Below, piece by piece: positions 20,388-30,267 of a stretch of 53,883 bases of DNA. The DNA lies in NCBI RefSeq assembly GCF_014773545.1, contig NZ_SDDV01000013.1, forward strand, positions 1 to 53,883. The letters are read 5' to 3'. A program made the position numbers and the translations under genes. Numbering within the stretch: the first letter of the stretch is position 1; the number at the start of each line of letters is the position of its first letter. This DNA comes from Hydrogenophaga sp. (GTDB lineage Bacteria > Pseudomonadota > Gammaproteobacteria > Burkholderiales > Burkholderiaceae_C). Under the pieces are notes generated by a model. The model saw only the letters and a program-made list of their open reading frames with translations. It did no database searches and had not been told where the DNA came from.

Positions 20388-20431
20388 AACTACAAAACGA
20401 ACCAACAATGTGAGCACAGTGTGAGCACAGT
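20381..20431 (+). promoter_or_regulatory. Candidate brnTA promoter with tandem operator-like repeat
   Basis: TTGACG (20381-20386, the end of the 41-bp repeat) and AACAAT (20404-20409) are 17 bp apart. The predicted transcript start near 20416 falls inside a tandem 11-bp repeat, GTGAGCACAGT at 20410-20420 and 20421-20431, which also contains the brnT start codon. BrnA-type antitoxins repress their own promoters, so this repeat is a reasonable operator candidate. The mRNA would be almost leaderless. All of this is pattern-based. Confidence 0.45.
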
Positions 20432-20708
20432 GGAGCTTGAATGGGACGCCGATAAAGCGGCACGAAACTTGAATAAGCACGGCGTTTCCTTCGAGGATGC
20501 CGAGCTTGTTTTTTACGACACCGGGCGGGTTGAAGCCTACGACGGGCGCGAGGACTACGGGGAAGATCGATGGGCAACGATTGGGCTTGCTTTTTCGGCT
20601 GTCCTGTATGTGGTTTACACAGTTCGACACGGGAAAACCATCCGCCTTATCTCTGCGAGGAAAGCAAGTGCCAACGAAAGAAAGCAATACCGTGAAGCGA
20701 ACGCTTGA
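20421..20708 (+). CDS. brnT: BrnT-family toxin (ribonuclease)
   Basis: 95 residues from the GTG at 20421; a second in-frame GTG at 20430 is equally possible. ELEWDADKAARNLNKHGVSFEDAELVF and the ending RLISARKASANERKQYREA are the hallmarks of BrnT, a RelE-like ribonuclease toxin that blocks translation. It overlaps brnA by about 40 bp, the usual toxin-first order. The module is less GC-rich to the eye than pepA or tadA, which would fit transfer, and it sits between two identical 41-bp repeats. Confidence 0.9.
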   Translation: MSTVELEWDADKAARNLNKHGVSFEDAELVFYDTGRVEAYDGREDYGEDRWATIGLAFSAVLYVVYTVRHGKTIRLISARKASANERKQYREANA

Positions 20709-20988
20709 CCTGAAAAAACCGCCTGTCTTGAGTGCCGAGCAGAAGGCCCGACTGGATGCCGTGGCCTCGATGCCGGATGAGCAGATCGATTACAGTGACG
20801 CACCTGGCCTGCCTGATGCCGTCTGGATGAAAGCAGCAGAGCAGTTGCCCCACATCAAGAAGCAAATCACGCTGCGCATTGATGCCGAAGTGTTGGAGTT
20901 CTTCAAGCATACCGGGGCGCGGTATCAGTCCCGCATGAACGCCGTTTTGCGCTCTTACGTTGAGGCGCACAAGGCGCGCGCGAAATGA
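20668..20988 (+). CDS. brnA: BrnA-family antitoxin
   Basis: 106 residues from the GTG at 20668, which has GAGGA just upstream; a GTG at 20692 is an alternative. The C-terminal half, KKQITLRIDAEVLEFFKHTGARYQSRMNAVLRSYVEAHK, is the ribbon-helix-helix DNA-binding region of BrnA; the N-terminal part should wrap and neutralise BrnT. The start lies inside brnT, so the two are translationally coupled. The stop codon overlaps an ATG at 20985, but the short frame beginning there runs only through repeats and is not considered a gene. Confidence 0.88.
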   Translation: MPTKESNTVKRTLDLKKPPVLSAEQKARLDAVASMPDEQIDYSDAPGLPDAVWMKAAEQLPHIKKQITLRIDAEVLEFFKHTGARYQSRMNAVLRSYVEAHKARAK

Positions 20989-20993
20989 GTGCC

Positions 20994-21034
20994 CACCAAA
21001 TGGCGCGAGAGGCTCCATCCCATACGCTTGACGT
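20994..21034. repeat. 41-bp direct repeat, right copy
   Basis: Identical to 20347-20387. It begins 5 bp after the brnA stop codon. Here the TTGACG at its end is not followed by a plausible -10 box at the normal distance, so it should not drive transcription toward tadA. Confidence 0.9.
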
Positions 21035-21061
21035 GAAAATCGGGCCGCGACTCACTTCGCT

Positions 21062-21102
21062 CCCCTCTCCCGCGTGCGGGAGAGGGGTTGGGGGTGAGGG
21101 AG
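21062..21102. repeat. Dispersed REP-like palindrome with GGTTGGGGGTGAGGG tail
   Basis: CCCCTCTCCCGC (21062-21073) and GCGGGAGAGGGG (21076-21087) form a perfect 12-bp stem, followed by TTGGGGGTGAGGG. This CTCTCCC/GGGAGAG palindrome with a GGGTGAGGG tail is widely scattered in intergenic DNA of many proteobacteria. It commonly lies downstream of genes and may act in mRNA 3'-end stability. Confidence 0.7.
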
Positions 21103-21152
21103 AACGGGCATGACTTTCATTTCCCGGGGTGGCTTTCAAAGTCATGCCCGTT
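21103..21152. repeat. Perfect 15-bp inverted repeat
   Basis: AACGGGCATGACTTT (21103-21117) and its exact reverse complement (21138-21152) enclose a 20-nt loop. It directly adjoins the CTCTCCC palindrome. It may be a bidirectional terminator between brnA and tadA (no T-run is present) or the remains of a small palindromic element. Confidence 0.6.
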
Positions 21153-22788
<1,636 letters not shown>

Positions 22789-22816
22789 TCGGCCGCCTTG
22801 AGCGCTGCAACCTCGC

Positions 22817-23764
22817 ATGAGCCACATCTACGTCTACTCACCTTCGAGCGCGGTGCGCGACAAAACGGCTTTTCGCCGCGGCGTGGCGCGCCTCAAAGCC
22901 CTCGGGCACGAGGTCGAGGTCGATCAATCGGCGCTGTGCAGCCACACGCGCTTTGCCGGAGCAGACGCGGTGCGGCTGGCGGCGATCAGCCGCGCCGCCG
23001 CCAGCGCCGCCGACCTGGCGCTGATTTCGCGCGGCGGCTACGGACTGACGCGTTTGCTTGCTGCGCTGCCCTGCGCGCCGCTGGCGCGGGCGATCGAGCG
23101 CGGTATGCAGTTTGTCGGCATGAGTGACTTCACCGCGCTGCAGTGCGCGCTTTACGCCCAGACCGGCGCCCAGACCTGGGCCGGGCCGTGTTTATTGGAT
23201 GATTTTGGCACCCTGACCGAGCCGGACGACATCATGGCGGCTTGCTTTGACGACTTGCTCGCAGCGCAAGGTGAAGGTAGCGGTTGGCGTTTGCCGGCCG
23301 CCGATCTGTCTGCGCTGGCCGGGTGTTTGCAGGGGCGGGCGCTGCCAGCCGGCGAACCCGCCTTTCAATTGAGCCAGGCGACCCTCTGGGGCGGCAACCT
23401 CAGCGTGCTGTGCGCGCTGGTGGGAACGCCTTACTTGCCGGCGGTCAAGGGCGGCGTCTTGTTTCTGGAAGACGTCAACGAGCACCCGTACCGCATCGAG
23501 CGCATGCTCAGTCAGCTCTTGCACGCGGGCATTCTCGGGCAGCAAAGCGCACTCTTGCTGGGCAGCTTCAATCGATTTGAGCTCAGTGCCCATGACCGCG
23601 GCTTCAGCCTGGCCAAGGTGGTCGACTGGCTGCGCAGCCAAATCCGCATCCCGGTGCTGAGCGGCCTGCCGTTTGGGCACGTGCCGACCAAGGTCTTGCT
23701 GCCGTTCGGGCGCCGCGTCGATTTACTGGTGCAGGGCCGGCAAGCCTTGCTCTACTGGGGCTGA
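22817..23764 (+). CDS. ldcA: Murein tetrapeptide LD-carboxypeptidase (S66)
   Basis: 315 residues. The S66 triad is visible: Ser103 in VGMSDFTALQ, Glu in FLEDVNEHPYRIERML and His in GLPFGHVPTKVLLPFG. The enzyme removes the terminal D-Ala from tetrapeptide stems during peptidoglycan recycling in the cytoplasm. It starts 28 bp after tadA on the same strand, so the two are probably co-transcribed. No signal peptide is seen, as expected for this family. Confidence 0.92.
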   Translation: MSHIYVYSPSSAVRDKTAFRRGVARLKALGHEVEVDQSALCSHTRFAGADAVRLAAISRAAASAADLALISRGGYGLTRLLAALPCAPLARAIERGMQFVGMSDFTALQCALYAQTGAQTWAGPCLLDDFGTLTEPDDIMAACFDDLLAAQGEGSGWRLPAADLSALAGCLQGRALPAGEPAFQLSQATLWGGNLSVLCALVGTPYLPAVKGGVLFLEDVNEHPYRIERMLSQLLHAGILGQQSALLLGSFNRFELSAHDRGFSLAKVVDWLRSQIRIPVLSGLPFGHVPTKVLLPFGRRVDLLVQGRQALLYWG

Positions 23765-23775
23765 GGCGGCACAGC

Positions 23776-24414
23776 TCAGGGTGCCAGCCGTTCGCGCAGC
23801 CAGTCACCGGTCTGGGTGTTGCGGCGGTAGCGCAGCCGGTCGTGCAGCCGGCTCTTGCGGCCCTGCCAGAACTCCCATTGCTCAGGCTGCAAGCGGTAGC
23901 CGCCCCAGTGCGGCGGGCGCGGCGGTTGCAGCAGAAATTGGGCCGCGTATTTGGCTGCGTTGCCCAACAACACGGCGCGGCCGTCTATCACTTCGCTTTG
24001 CGGGCTGGCCCAGGCGCCGATGCGGTGGTCTAGCGGACGGCTGTGAAAATAGGCGTCGCTCTCGGCGGCGCTGACCCGGTCGACCCGGCCTTCGATGCGC
24101 AGCACGCGCTCGAGCTCTACCCAGTGAAATTGCAGCGCCGCAAACGGGTTGCCGGCCAGCTCCTGGCCTTTGCGGCTGGCGTAATTGCTGTACCAGACGA
24201 TGCCGCGCTCGTCGAAACCCTTGATCAACACCACCCGCGTGCTCGGCCGCAGATCGCTGCCGACGCTGGCCAGCGTCATGGCGTTGGGCTCGGGCAGCGC
24301 GCCGCTGATGGCCTGGCTCAGCCAGAGGGAAAATTGCTGCAGCGGATCGGGGTTGGACGCCGATTCGTTGAGTTCGGCCTTTTCGTAGCTCTTGCGCAGA
24401 TCGGCGATGTTCAT
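23776..24414 (-). CDS. pdxH: Pyridoxamine/pyridoxine 5'-phosphate oxidase
   Basis: 212 residues. [18 protein letters not shown] at the start, the FMN-binding stretch [30 protein letters not shown] and the ending [19 protein letters not shown] are diagnostic. It makes pyridoxal 5'-phosphate, the cofactor of the aminotransferases, BioA, BioF and CobC in this window. The start at 24414 is chosen because the longer frame upstream lies in the kinase gene's tail and is unlike PdxH. It lies 40 bp downstream of the histidine kinase on the same strand. Confidence 0.94.
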   Translation of the reverse strand: MNIADLRKSYEKAELNESASNPDPLQQFSLWLSQAISGALPEPNAMTLASVGSDLRPSTRVVLIKGFDERGIVWYSNYASRKGQELAGNPFAALQFHWVELERVLRIEGRVDRVSAAESDAYFHSRPLDHRIGAWASPQSEVIDGRAVLLGNAAKYAAQFLLQPPRPPHWGGYRLQPEQWEFWQGRKSRLHDRLRYRRNTQTGDWLRERLAP

Positions 24415-24454
24415 GGCCGCAGTATAGGTGCGCTGCGTCGGTGCGGCGGCTGGG

Positions 24455-27079
24455 TCAGGGGGCTGATTCCGACTTCGGGGGCGAACCAAAATCGAAGTAA
24501 AAGCATGCGCCCTGATCGACTTGACTCTGGGCTTCGATCTGGCCACCGTGGCGCTCGATGATGCGGCGCACCGTCGCCAGCCCGATGCCAGTGCCCTTGA
24601 AATCGCTGGAATGGTGCAAGCGATGGAAGGGCTTGAACAGCATGCTGGCGTAAGCCATGTCAAAACCGATGCCATTGTCGCGTATGAACAGCCGGGCCGG
24701 CGCGCCGTCTTGGCTGGCCGTCTGGCCGAACTCGATCAGCGCCTGCGGCTGGTGTTGGCTGTATTTGAGCGCATTGCTCAGCAGGTGTTCCAGCGCCGCC
24801 CGCACCAGCCTGGGGTCGCACAGCACCTGCACGTCGGGTTCGATGCGTCTTTGCAGATCGCGCCCGGGCTGTGCTTTCAGTTGTTGGTCGAGGATCTCAT
24901 GGACCAGCGCGCTCAGGTTCGTTCGTTGCCACTGCAAGTCGCGTTGGTTGACCCGGGCCAGCGCCAGCAGGTCGTCAATCAAGGCATGCATGTGCCCGGT
25001 TGAACTGAGCACGCGCTCGAGCAGGCGGCGCTCGGTGGCGTCCAGGCGCGCGCCGATTTGCTCTTCGAGCAAGCGGGTGAAGCCATTGATGGCCCGCAGC
25101 GGCGCGCGCAGGTCGTGCGAGATCGAATAGGCGAAAGAGTCGAGCTCGGCGTTGAGTTTGCTCAACTCGGCGGAGCGCTCGCGCACACGCCGCTCCAGCG
25201 TTCGGTTGAGCTGCTGGATTTCGCGCTCGCGTTGCAGTCGCACCAGTTCGGCGCTGGCGCGACTGGAAAAAATCGACATCAAAGCGTTCAGCGCCGGAGT
25301 CGGCTCCTGCGGGTGTTCCCAGACGGCGTCGAGAACGCCGATGGCGCAGCCGGCTTGATCGCGCAGCGCCACGCCGGCATAGGCCTGGTATGGCCTATTC
25401 GAAAACGGCAGGTGGGTGGGGAATTCCTGCGCCAGCGCGCCGACCCGCAGGTGCAGGCCCTGTTCGTTCAGGGTTTGCGCCCAGGGTGAGCCCGGCAGCG
25501 CATAAATGGCATTGCGCTGCGGGGCGCCATCGCTCCAGACCGCAAGGGTCTTGAGCCGTTGTTCGGCACGCAATTCGCCCACCAACACCCTGCTGGCCCC
25601 CAGCGAGTGCGCCATTTGCCTGGTCAGGGCGACGAACAAAGCCTCCCCAGCTTGCGGGTTCACGCCTTTGGCCACCTCCAGCAGCAGGGCTTGCTGCTGC
25701 TTTTCCTGACTGATGTCGGCCGCGCAAGTCAGGATGCAAGTCTCCCCGTCGAGATCGATCAACTCGGCCCACAGCCGGGTCTGGACCGCGCTGCCGTCGG
25801 GTCGCCGCAGGTTGCAGTCGTAGGCACGCACGCGCCCGTCGCGCTTGAGCTGGGAGACAAAACGCTCGCGCTCGGCCGGGTCGGCCCAGAGCTGGGCTTG
25901 AATCGAGGCCTGGTTTGTCTTCTGGCCCAGGGCTGGCGGATTCGGCTGCTCGGACTGGTGCAGTTCGATGATGGAGCCGTCGCACAGGCGGGTGATGGCC
26001 ATGTCCAGTGGGCTGAGGTGAAACGCCTTGTAGAAGCGATCTTCCGTGCGCCGCAGCTGTTCGAGCAGCGCGTTTTGCTCGCTCACGTCTTGCAGCGTGG
26101 TGATGATCAGCCGGTCTTCGCGCGCGTCGGCCATTTCGCTCGATACCAGGGCATCGAAAGCGACGCCGTTGGCACGCAGCGCCTGGATCGTCATCCGATC
26201 GATGCGGCGTTGCGCGCGCAGCCGCTTCACATAGGCCGGGCGCTGCTCGGGTCGGGCCCACAAAAAGACGTCGGTGCGCCCGAGCAGTTGATTGCGGGAA
26301 TAGTGCAGGCAGCGCTCGAAGGCCGGATTGACGTCCAAAATGGTGCCGTCACGGGCCGACTGCGCCAGCATGGGCGTCGGGCTGGAGCGGAAGATGCGGG
26401 CAAAGCGTTCCAGTTGGCGGTCGCGATCTAGCTCGGTTTTTTGGCGGCGCTGTATCTCGTCGCGTTGCAGTTGGGCGACTTCAGTGAAACGCTGGCGGCT
26501 GTAGAAAACCATGATCGCCACCGCTGCCAGGGTCGCGCCGTAGGTCAGCCAGACCCGCAGACCGACGCCAAAATACGGCGTTTCGGTCAGCCAGCCGTAG
26601 GACTCGGCGTAGATCAGCAGGCCCAGCACGAGCACGCTGGCGCCCAGGGTGAGCAGCAGCTCCACCTTGCTCAGAAAGATGCCGGCACCGACAACCGCAG
26701 CGACAAACAGAAAATTCACCGCCGTGCGCACCGACCCATAGGCCAGCGTCGAGAGCACGGCAGTGGCCAGGGTGCTGGCCACCAGCAAGTGCGGCACGTA
26801 CTTGGCGTAGCCCTGGCGCAGCAGCCCCCAGGCCAGCGCGCAGAACAAGGCCAGAAAAGCCGCCACCCAGGCTTCTTGCTGGTCAGACCTGGCCGCCAGC
26901 AATTCGGTCAGCAGCAGCAGCAGCGATGAAACGCCGACGGTGGCCACGATCAGTTGCAGCACCCGGTTGCGGCGACTGCCGACGGGGTCGGCAGGTGCGT
27001 CGGCGTGGGATGGTCTGATGGGTGAGGGCATCGAAACAGGCGGTGCGTAATCAGCGACTGCAGTTTGCGCTGGGTGCAA
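24455..27079 (-). CDS. Membrane sensor histidine kinase with PAS and GAF domains
   Basis: 874 residues. Order: about six membrane helices (residues 40-205), a coiled linker, two PAS domains (about 225-345 and 350-470), a GAF-like domain (about 480-610), a coiled coil, a HisKA dimerisation domain with His655 in [18 protein letters not shown], and a HATPase domain with Asn769 ([10 protein letters not shown]), DNGIGF from Asp801 and GTGIGLA. The kinase core resembles the phytochrome-type group, but no bilin-binding cysteine region is evident. No response regulator gene is adjacent, so it is an orphan and its signal is unknown. An alternative start is the ATG at 27031. Confidence 0.88.
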   Translation of the reverse strand: MHPAQTAVADYAPPVSMPSPIRPSHADAPADPVGSRRNRVLQLIVATVGVSSLLLLLTELLAARSDQQEAWVAAFLALFCALAWGLLRQGYAKYVPHLLVASTLATAVLSTLAYGSVRTAVNFLFVAAVVGAGIFLSKVELLLTLGASVLVLGLLIYAESYGWLTETPYFGVGLRVWLTYGATLAAVAIMVFYSRQRFTEVAQLQRDEIQRRQKTELDRDRQLERFARIFRSSPTPMLAQSARDGTILDVNPAFERCLHYSRNQLLGRTDVFLWARPEQRPAYVKRLRAQRRIDRMTIQALRANGVAFDALVSSEMADAREDRLIITTLQDVSEQNALLEQLRRTEDRFYKAFHLSPLDMAITRLCDGSIIELHQSEQPNPPALGQKTNQASIQAQLWADPAERERFVSQLKRDGRVRAYDCNLRRPDGSAVQTRLWAELIDLDGETCILTCAADISQEKQQQALLLEVAKGVNPQAGEALFVALTRQMAHSLGASRVLVGELRAEQRLKTLAVWSDGAPQRNAIYALPGSPWAQTLNEQGLHLRVGALAQEFPTHLPFSNRPYQAYAGVALRDQAGCAIGVLDAVWEHPQEPTPALNALMSIFSSRASAELVRLQREREIQQLNRTLERRVRERSAELSKLNAELDSFAYSISHDLRAPLRAINGFTRLLEEQIGARLDATERRLLERVLSSTGHMHALIDDLLALARVNQRDLQWQRTNLSALVHEILDQQLKAQPGRDLQRRIEPDVQVLCDPRLVRAALEHLLSNALKYSQHQPQALIEFGQTASQDGAPARLFIRDNGIGFDMAYASMLFKPFHRLHHSSDFKGTGIGLATVRRIIERHGGQIEAQSQVDQGACFYFDFGSPPKSESAP

Positions 27080-27353
27080 AGTATGGCAGTGAACAGGGAC
27101 GGGTCAGCGCGAGCGCTGCGAATTTTGCTGCGCCCCGCGCAGCCGGGGTCGCGGCGGGTTTGCGTTGCTGCCGCAGCAGTTTCGCCGTGTGCTTGAGCGC
27201 AGCGCTTGCGCTACCTGATGCGTTGCACTGATTCACCCTTGTTAAGTATCTCACTTGACTTACGTCTTTTGTGTTAATTTGTGCGCATTCGTCCCGCTCT
27301 GAGTCGGTGCTGACGGCGTCATTCAGACTGCCGTGCCGTCGCTGCGGTCTGCA
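27080..27353. other. Intergenic region upstream of the histidine kinase
   Basis: Mostly GC-rich, non-coding sequence with an AT-rich pocket at about 27238-27290 that probably holds the kinase promoter on the minus strand. No box pair with good spacing could be singled out. Nothing else is recognised. Confidence 0.4.
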
Positions 27354-27587
27354 CCAGCGCAGTGCGCTGTCGAGCAAGAAAGCGGCGATACAGCGGCTGC
27401 TCATGTGGTTCGGCGTCGTGGCGGTGGCCAAGGGCAGGCCGGCAATGGCGTAGAACCAGGTCGTCAGCGCCACCACGCCGACCAGGCTGCGCTAGGCGTG
27501 CATGGCCGCTACCGGCGCGCGCCAAGAAACGCGGCGCCAGCGCAGCAAACCCAGCAGCAACAGCGTGCCGACCAGGCTGCGGTGCAA
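27354..27587 (-). pseudogene. Remnant of an EamA/DMT-family transporter
   Basis: Read on the minus strand in one frame, this stretch encodes a piece of a drug/metabolite-transporter protein: HRSLVGTLLLLGLLRWRR, then after a stop RSLVGVVALTTWFYAIAGLP and LATATTPNHMSS..IAAFLL. That pattern, RSLVGV..WFYA...LP.A.A.TLNY.SS...A.FL, is typical of EamA transporters near the second and third helices. An in-frame TAG at 27494-27492 stands where relatives have an amino acid, probably Trp (TGG to TAG). Both ends are missing: no start, and similarity fades beyond 27354. It is a decayed fragment, not a gene. Confidence 0.7.
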
Positions 27588-27618
27588 GTTATTGCTTCGG
27601 CCCGGTGAAGTATCAAGC

Positions 27619-27679
27619 GTTCGCCCTGAGCTTGTCGAAGGGCCTGTCCTGAGCTTGTCGAAGGGAGCTTGTCGAAGGG
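27619..27679. repeat. Three tandem copies of the CCTGAGCTTGTCGAAGGG dispersed repeat
   Basis: CCTGAGCTTGTCGAAGGG occurs at 27625-27642 and 27648-27665, and a truncated AGCTTGTCGAAGGG follows directly at 27666-27679. The first is preceded by GTTCGC. This unit is a common scattered repeat in many proteobacterial genomes, usually intergenic. Here it lies just past the stop codon of the Rieske oxygenase and next to the transporter remnant. Confidence 0.75.
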
Positions 27680-27684
27680 CCGGA

Positions 27685-28839
27685 TCAATAGCCCAAGTCT
27701 GCGCCGGGCAACTGGCGTCGGTACCACTCGTGAAAGTGCTGCATGCCGTCTTCCATCGGGCTTTGGTAGGGGCCCACCTCGTTGTCGCCGCGCGCCAGCA
27801 GCGCCCGTCGGCCAGCGTCCATGCGTTCGGCGATTTCATCGTCCTCGATGCAGGTCTCCATGTAGGCGGCGCGCTGGGCCTCGACGAATTCGCGCTCGAA
27901 GGCGGCGATTTCTTCCGGGTAGTAAAACTCCACCAGGTTTAGGGTGCGATCGACGCTGAGCGGCTGCAGGGTCGAGACGGTGAGCACGTGCGGATACCAC
28001 TCGACCATGATGTGCGGGTAATAGGTCAGCCAGACCGCCCCGCGTTCGGGCGCCCGTCCCTGGCGGTAGCGCATCAATTGCTGTTGCCAGCGCTGGTAGA
28101 CCGGGCTGCCGGCGGGTCCGAGCAGATTGGCCGCGCCCACGGTCTGCACCGAATACTCGGGTTTGAATTCCCAGCGCAGATCGTCGCAGGTGACGAAGTT
28201 GCCCAGACCGGGGTGAAACGGCACCACGTGGTAGTCCTCCAAGTAGACCTCGATGAAGGTTTTCCAGTTGTAGTTGCACACGTGCAGTTCGACGTGGTCG
28301 AGCACCATGCCGTCAAAGTCAAAGACAGCGCGCGGCCCCATGTGGGCCAGATCGGCATCGATGTCGCGTCCGTTGTCCTCGAACAGCAAGCCGTTCCATT
28401 CGCGCAGCGGATAGTTCTGCAAATTCAGACAGGGGTCGTGGGCGAAGTGCGGCGCGCCCAGCAACGCACCCGCCGGGCCGCTGCCCTGGGCGCCGTTGTA
28501 GGTCCAGCGGTGCAGCGGGCAGACGATGTTGCCACCGGCGCTGCCGGGCTGGTGCTGCTGCAAGTTGCCACGGCCCTTGAGCATGATGGCCTGGCGGTGG
28601 CGGCAAACGTTGGAGAGCAGTTCAACGCCGCTCGGAGTTCGCACCAGGGCGCGCCCCCCGTTTTCTTGCGGCAGGGCGTAATAATCGCCCAGCCCGGGGG
28701 CGGCGAGCTGGTGCCCAACGTAGCGTGGCCCACGCTGAAAAATGGTTTCCCGTTCGCGTTGAAACAGCGTCTGGTCGAAATAGCTGGAAACCGGAAGTTG
28801 GCTTCTGGCCTGCTGGAGTTGAAGACTTAAATCAGACAT
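27685..28839 (-). CDS. Rieske non-heme iron oxygenase, alpha-subunit type
   Basis: 384 residues. The Rieske [2Fe-2S] site is Cys79-x-His81 (CRHRQ) and Cys107-x2-His110 (CPLHRW). The catalytic domain has the mononuclear iron ligands His204 and His209 in NWKTFIEVYLEDYHVVPFHPGL. The fold is that of ring-hydroxylating oxygenases and the related choline/carnitine monooxygenases. No reductase, ferredoxin or small subunit is encoded nearby, so electrons must come from elsewhere. The substrate cannot be told from sequence. It is the upstream same-strand neighbour of the transporter remnant, with a clean ATG at 28839. Confidence 0.88.
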   Translation of the reverse strand: MSDLSLQLQQARSQLPVSSYFDQTLFQRERETIFQRGPRYVGHQLAAPGLGDYYALPQENGGRALVRTPSGVELLSNVCRHRQAIMLKGRGNLQQHQPGSAGGNIVCPLHRWTYNGAQGSGPAGALLGAPHFAHDPCLNLQNYPLREWNGLLFEDNGRDIDADLAHMGPRAVFDFDGMVLDHVELHVCNYNWKTFIEVYLEDYHVVPFHPGLGNFVTCDDLRWEFKPEYSVQTVGAANLLGPAGSPVYQRWQQQLMRYRQGRAPERGAVWLTYYPHIMVEWYPHVLTVSTLQPLSVDRTLNLVEFYYPEEIAAFEREFVEAQRAAYMETCIEDDEIAERMDAGRRALLARGDNEVGPYQSPMEDGMQHFHEWYRRQLPGADLGY

Positions 28840-29100
28840 GATGATCCTGACCTAGACTCCCCCTATGAAGGGGCAGGGTGAGCGCTGCTCGTGAGACGAA
28901 TTCGCGCGGGAAGGGTGAAGTTCTGCGTCCCTCCGGGCAAAAAATGCCCGTCAGTTGGTAAAAGGACTCCGATTGTACCCCTCGGTCTGTCCGGGCGGCG
29001 GCTTGCGCGCGGCCTTGACCGGTCAGCGGCTTGGCGGTGAGGATAAAATGAAAGCTTTAGCACCCGCCGTCCGCCGCCTTGGCTCCGTGCCCCCTGTTTT

Positions 29101-29352
29101 ATGGCCACGTCACTTCTGTCCCGACCCGATCAAGCGCCTGCCGAAGCGGCCGCCAGTTACGAGGCTGCGCTGCTCGAGCTCGAGCAGTTGGTGGCGCAGC
29201 TCGACGCCGGCCAGATGCCGCTCGAGCAGTTGCTCGGGCGCTATCAGCGCGGTGCCGAATTGCTGGCTTACTGCCGCGCCCGGCTGCAAGCGGTCGAAAA
29301 CCAGATCAAGGTGCTTGACGGCGCAGAACTCAAACCCTGGGACAGCGCTTGA
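29101..29352 (+). CDS. xseB: Exodeoxyribonuclease VII small subunit
   Basis: 83 residues. [44 protein letters not shown] is the complete XseB helical hairpin. It binds the large subunit XseA, which is not in this window, to form an enzyme that degrades single-stranded DNA to oligonucleotides. It leads the xseB-ispA-dxs-folE2-dut unit; the stop overlaps the ispA TTG start by 4 bp. The 260 bases upstream contain only a weak GGGCA/TGCCC hairpin. Confidence 0.92.
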   Translation: MATSLLSRPDQAPAEAAASYEAALLELEQLVAQLDAGQMPLEQLLGRYQRGAELLAYCRARLQAVENQIKVLDGAELKPWDSA

Positions 29353-30254
29353 GCACGGCGACCGTCGACGCCGCGCGCTTTCCGGTCTGGCGCGAGCAAC
29401 AGCAGGCCCGGGTCGAGCAGGCTTTGTCGGACTGGGTCAGTCCCACCGCGCCGGTCAACCTGGGCCAAGCCATGCGCTACGCCGTGCTCGACGGGGGCAA
29501 GCGGCTGCGCCCGCTGCTGGTGCTGGCTTGTAGCCAGGCCGTCGCTGGCTGCCCGGCGGCGGCGCTGCGCGCGGCCTGCGCGGTCGAGCTGATTCATGCT
29601 TATTCGCTGGTGCACGACGACTTGCCTTGCATGGACAACGACGTGCTGCGCCGCGGCAAGCCGACCGTTCACGTGCGCTACGGCCAAGCCCTGGCCCTGC
29701 TGGCGGGCGACGCCTTGCAGACGCTGGCTTTTGAGCTGCTGCTGCCCGAGGACGGCAGCATCGAGCCGTCGCTGGCGCTGGTGCTGGCTCGCTTGCTCGC
29801 GCGCGCTGCCGGTGCCGACGGCATGGCCGGGGGGCAGGCGCAAGACCTTGCCAGCGTGGGCGTCAAGCTGGAGCAGCCGGCGCTCGAAGCCATGCACCGA
29901 CGCAAAACCGGCGCCTTGCTGCAGGCCAGCGTGCTGATGGGTGCGGCCACGGCGACGCTGAGCGCGGCGACGACAGCGCGGCTGGCCGACTACGGCGCCC
30001 ATCTGGGGCTGGCGTTTCAGGTGGTGGACGACGTGTTGGACGTCAGCGCCGATTCGGCCACGCTGGGCAAGACCGCAGGCAAAGACGCGGCCGACGACAA
30101 ACCCACGTTCGTTTCGCTGCTGGGGCTGGCGCAGGCACAGGCCTATGCCGAGCGCCTGCTCGATCAGGCGCACGCCGCCTTGCAGCACAGCGGTCTGAGC
30201 CAGACCGATACCTTGCACGCGCTGGCCGACTGGGTCGGACGGCGCGCGCATTGA
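29349..30254 (+). CDS. ispA: Farnesyl diphosphate synthase
   Basis: 301 residues. It has the two Asp-rich motifs of short-chain prenyl synthases, first [12 protein letters not shown] and second [11 protein letters not shown], plus [11 protein letters not shown]. It condenses IPP with DMAPP and GPP to farnesyl diphosphate for quinones and undecaprenyl phosphate. A TTG start overlapping the xseB stop is chosen: it gives [18 protein letters not shown], and the next internal ATG would remove conserved residues. xseB-ispA-dxs is the classical order. Confidence 0.94.
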   Translation: MSTATVDAARFPVWREQQQARVEQALSDWVSPTAPVNLGQAMRYAVLDGGKRLRPLLVLACSQAVAGCPAAALRAACAVELIHAYSLVHDDLPCMDNDVLRRGKPTVHVRYGQALALLAGDALQTLAFELLLPEDGSIEPSLALVLARLLARAAGADGMAGGQAQDLASVGVKLEQPALEAMHRRKTGALLQASVLMGAATATLSAATTARLADYGAHLGLAFQVVDDVLDVSADSATLGKTAGKDAADDKPTFVSLLGLAQAQAYAERLLDQAHAALQHSGLSQTDTLHALADWVGRRAH

Positions 30255-30267
30255 ACCTACCGTTGCC

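Noticed and set aside
20300-20389. 29-codon extension in frame after the holC stop, ending LHPIRLT
   Set aside because: It includes the 41-bp repeat, has no start signal, and HolC is already full length.
20347-21034. Integron cassette explanation for the brnTA repeats
   Set aside because: No GTTRRRY core or attC-type paired arms could be found in the repeat.
20985-21113. Short frame starting at the ATG that overlaps the brnA stop
   Set aside because: It runs through the 41-bp repeat and the REP palindrome only; repeat-derived.
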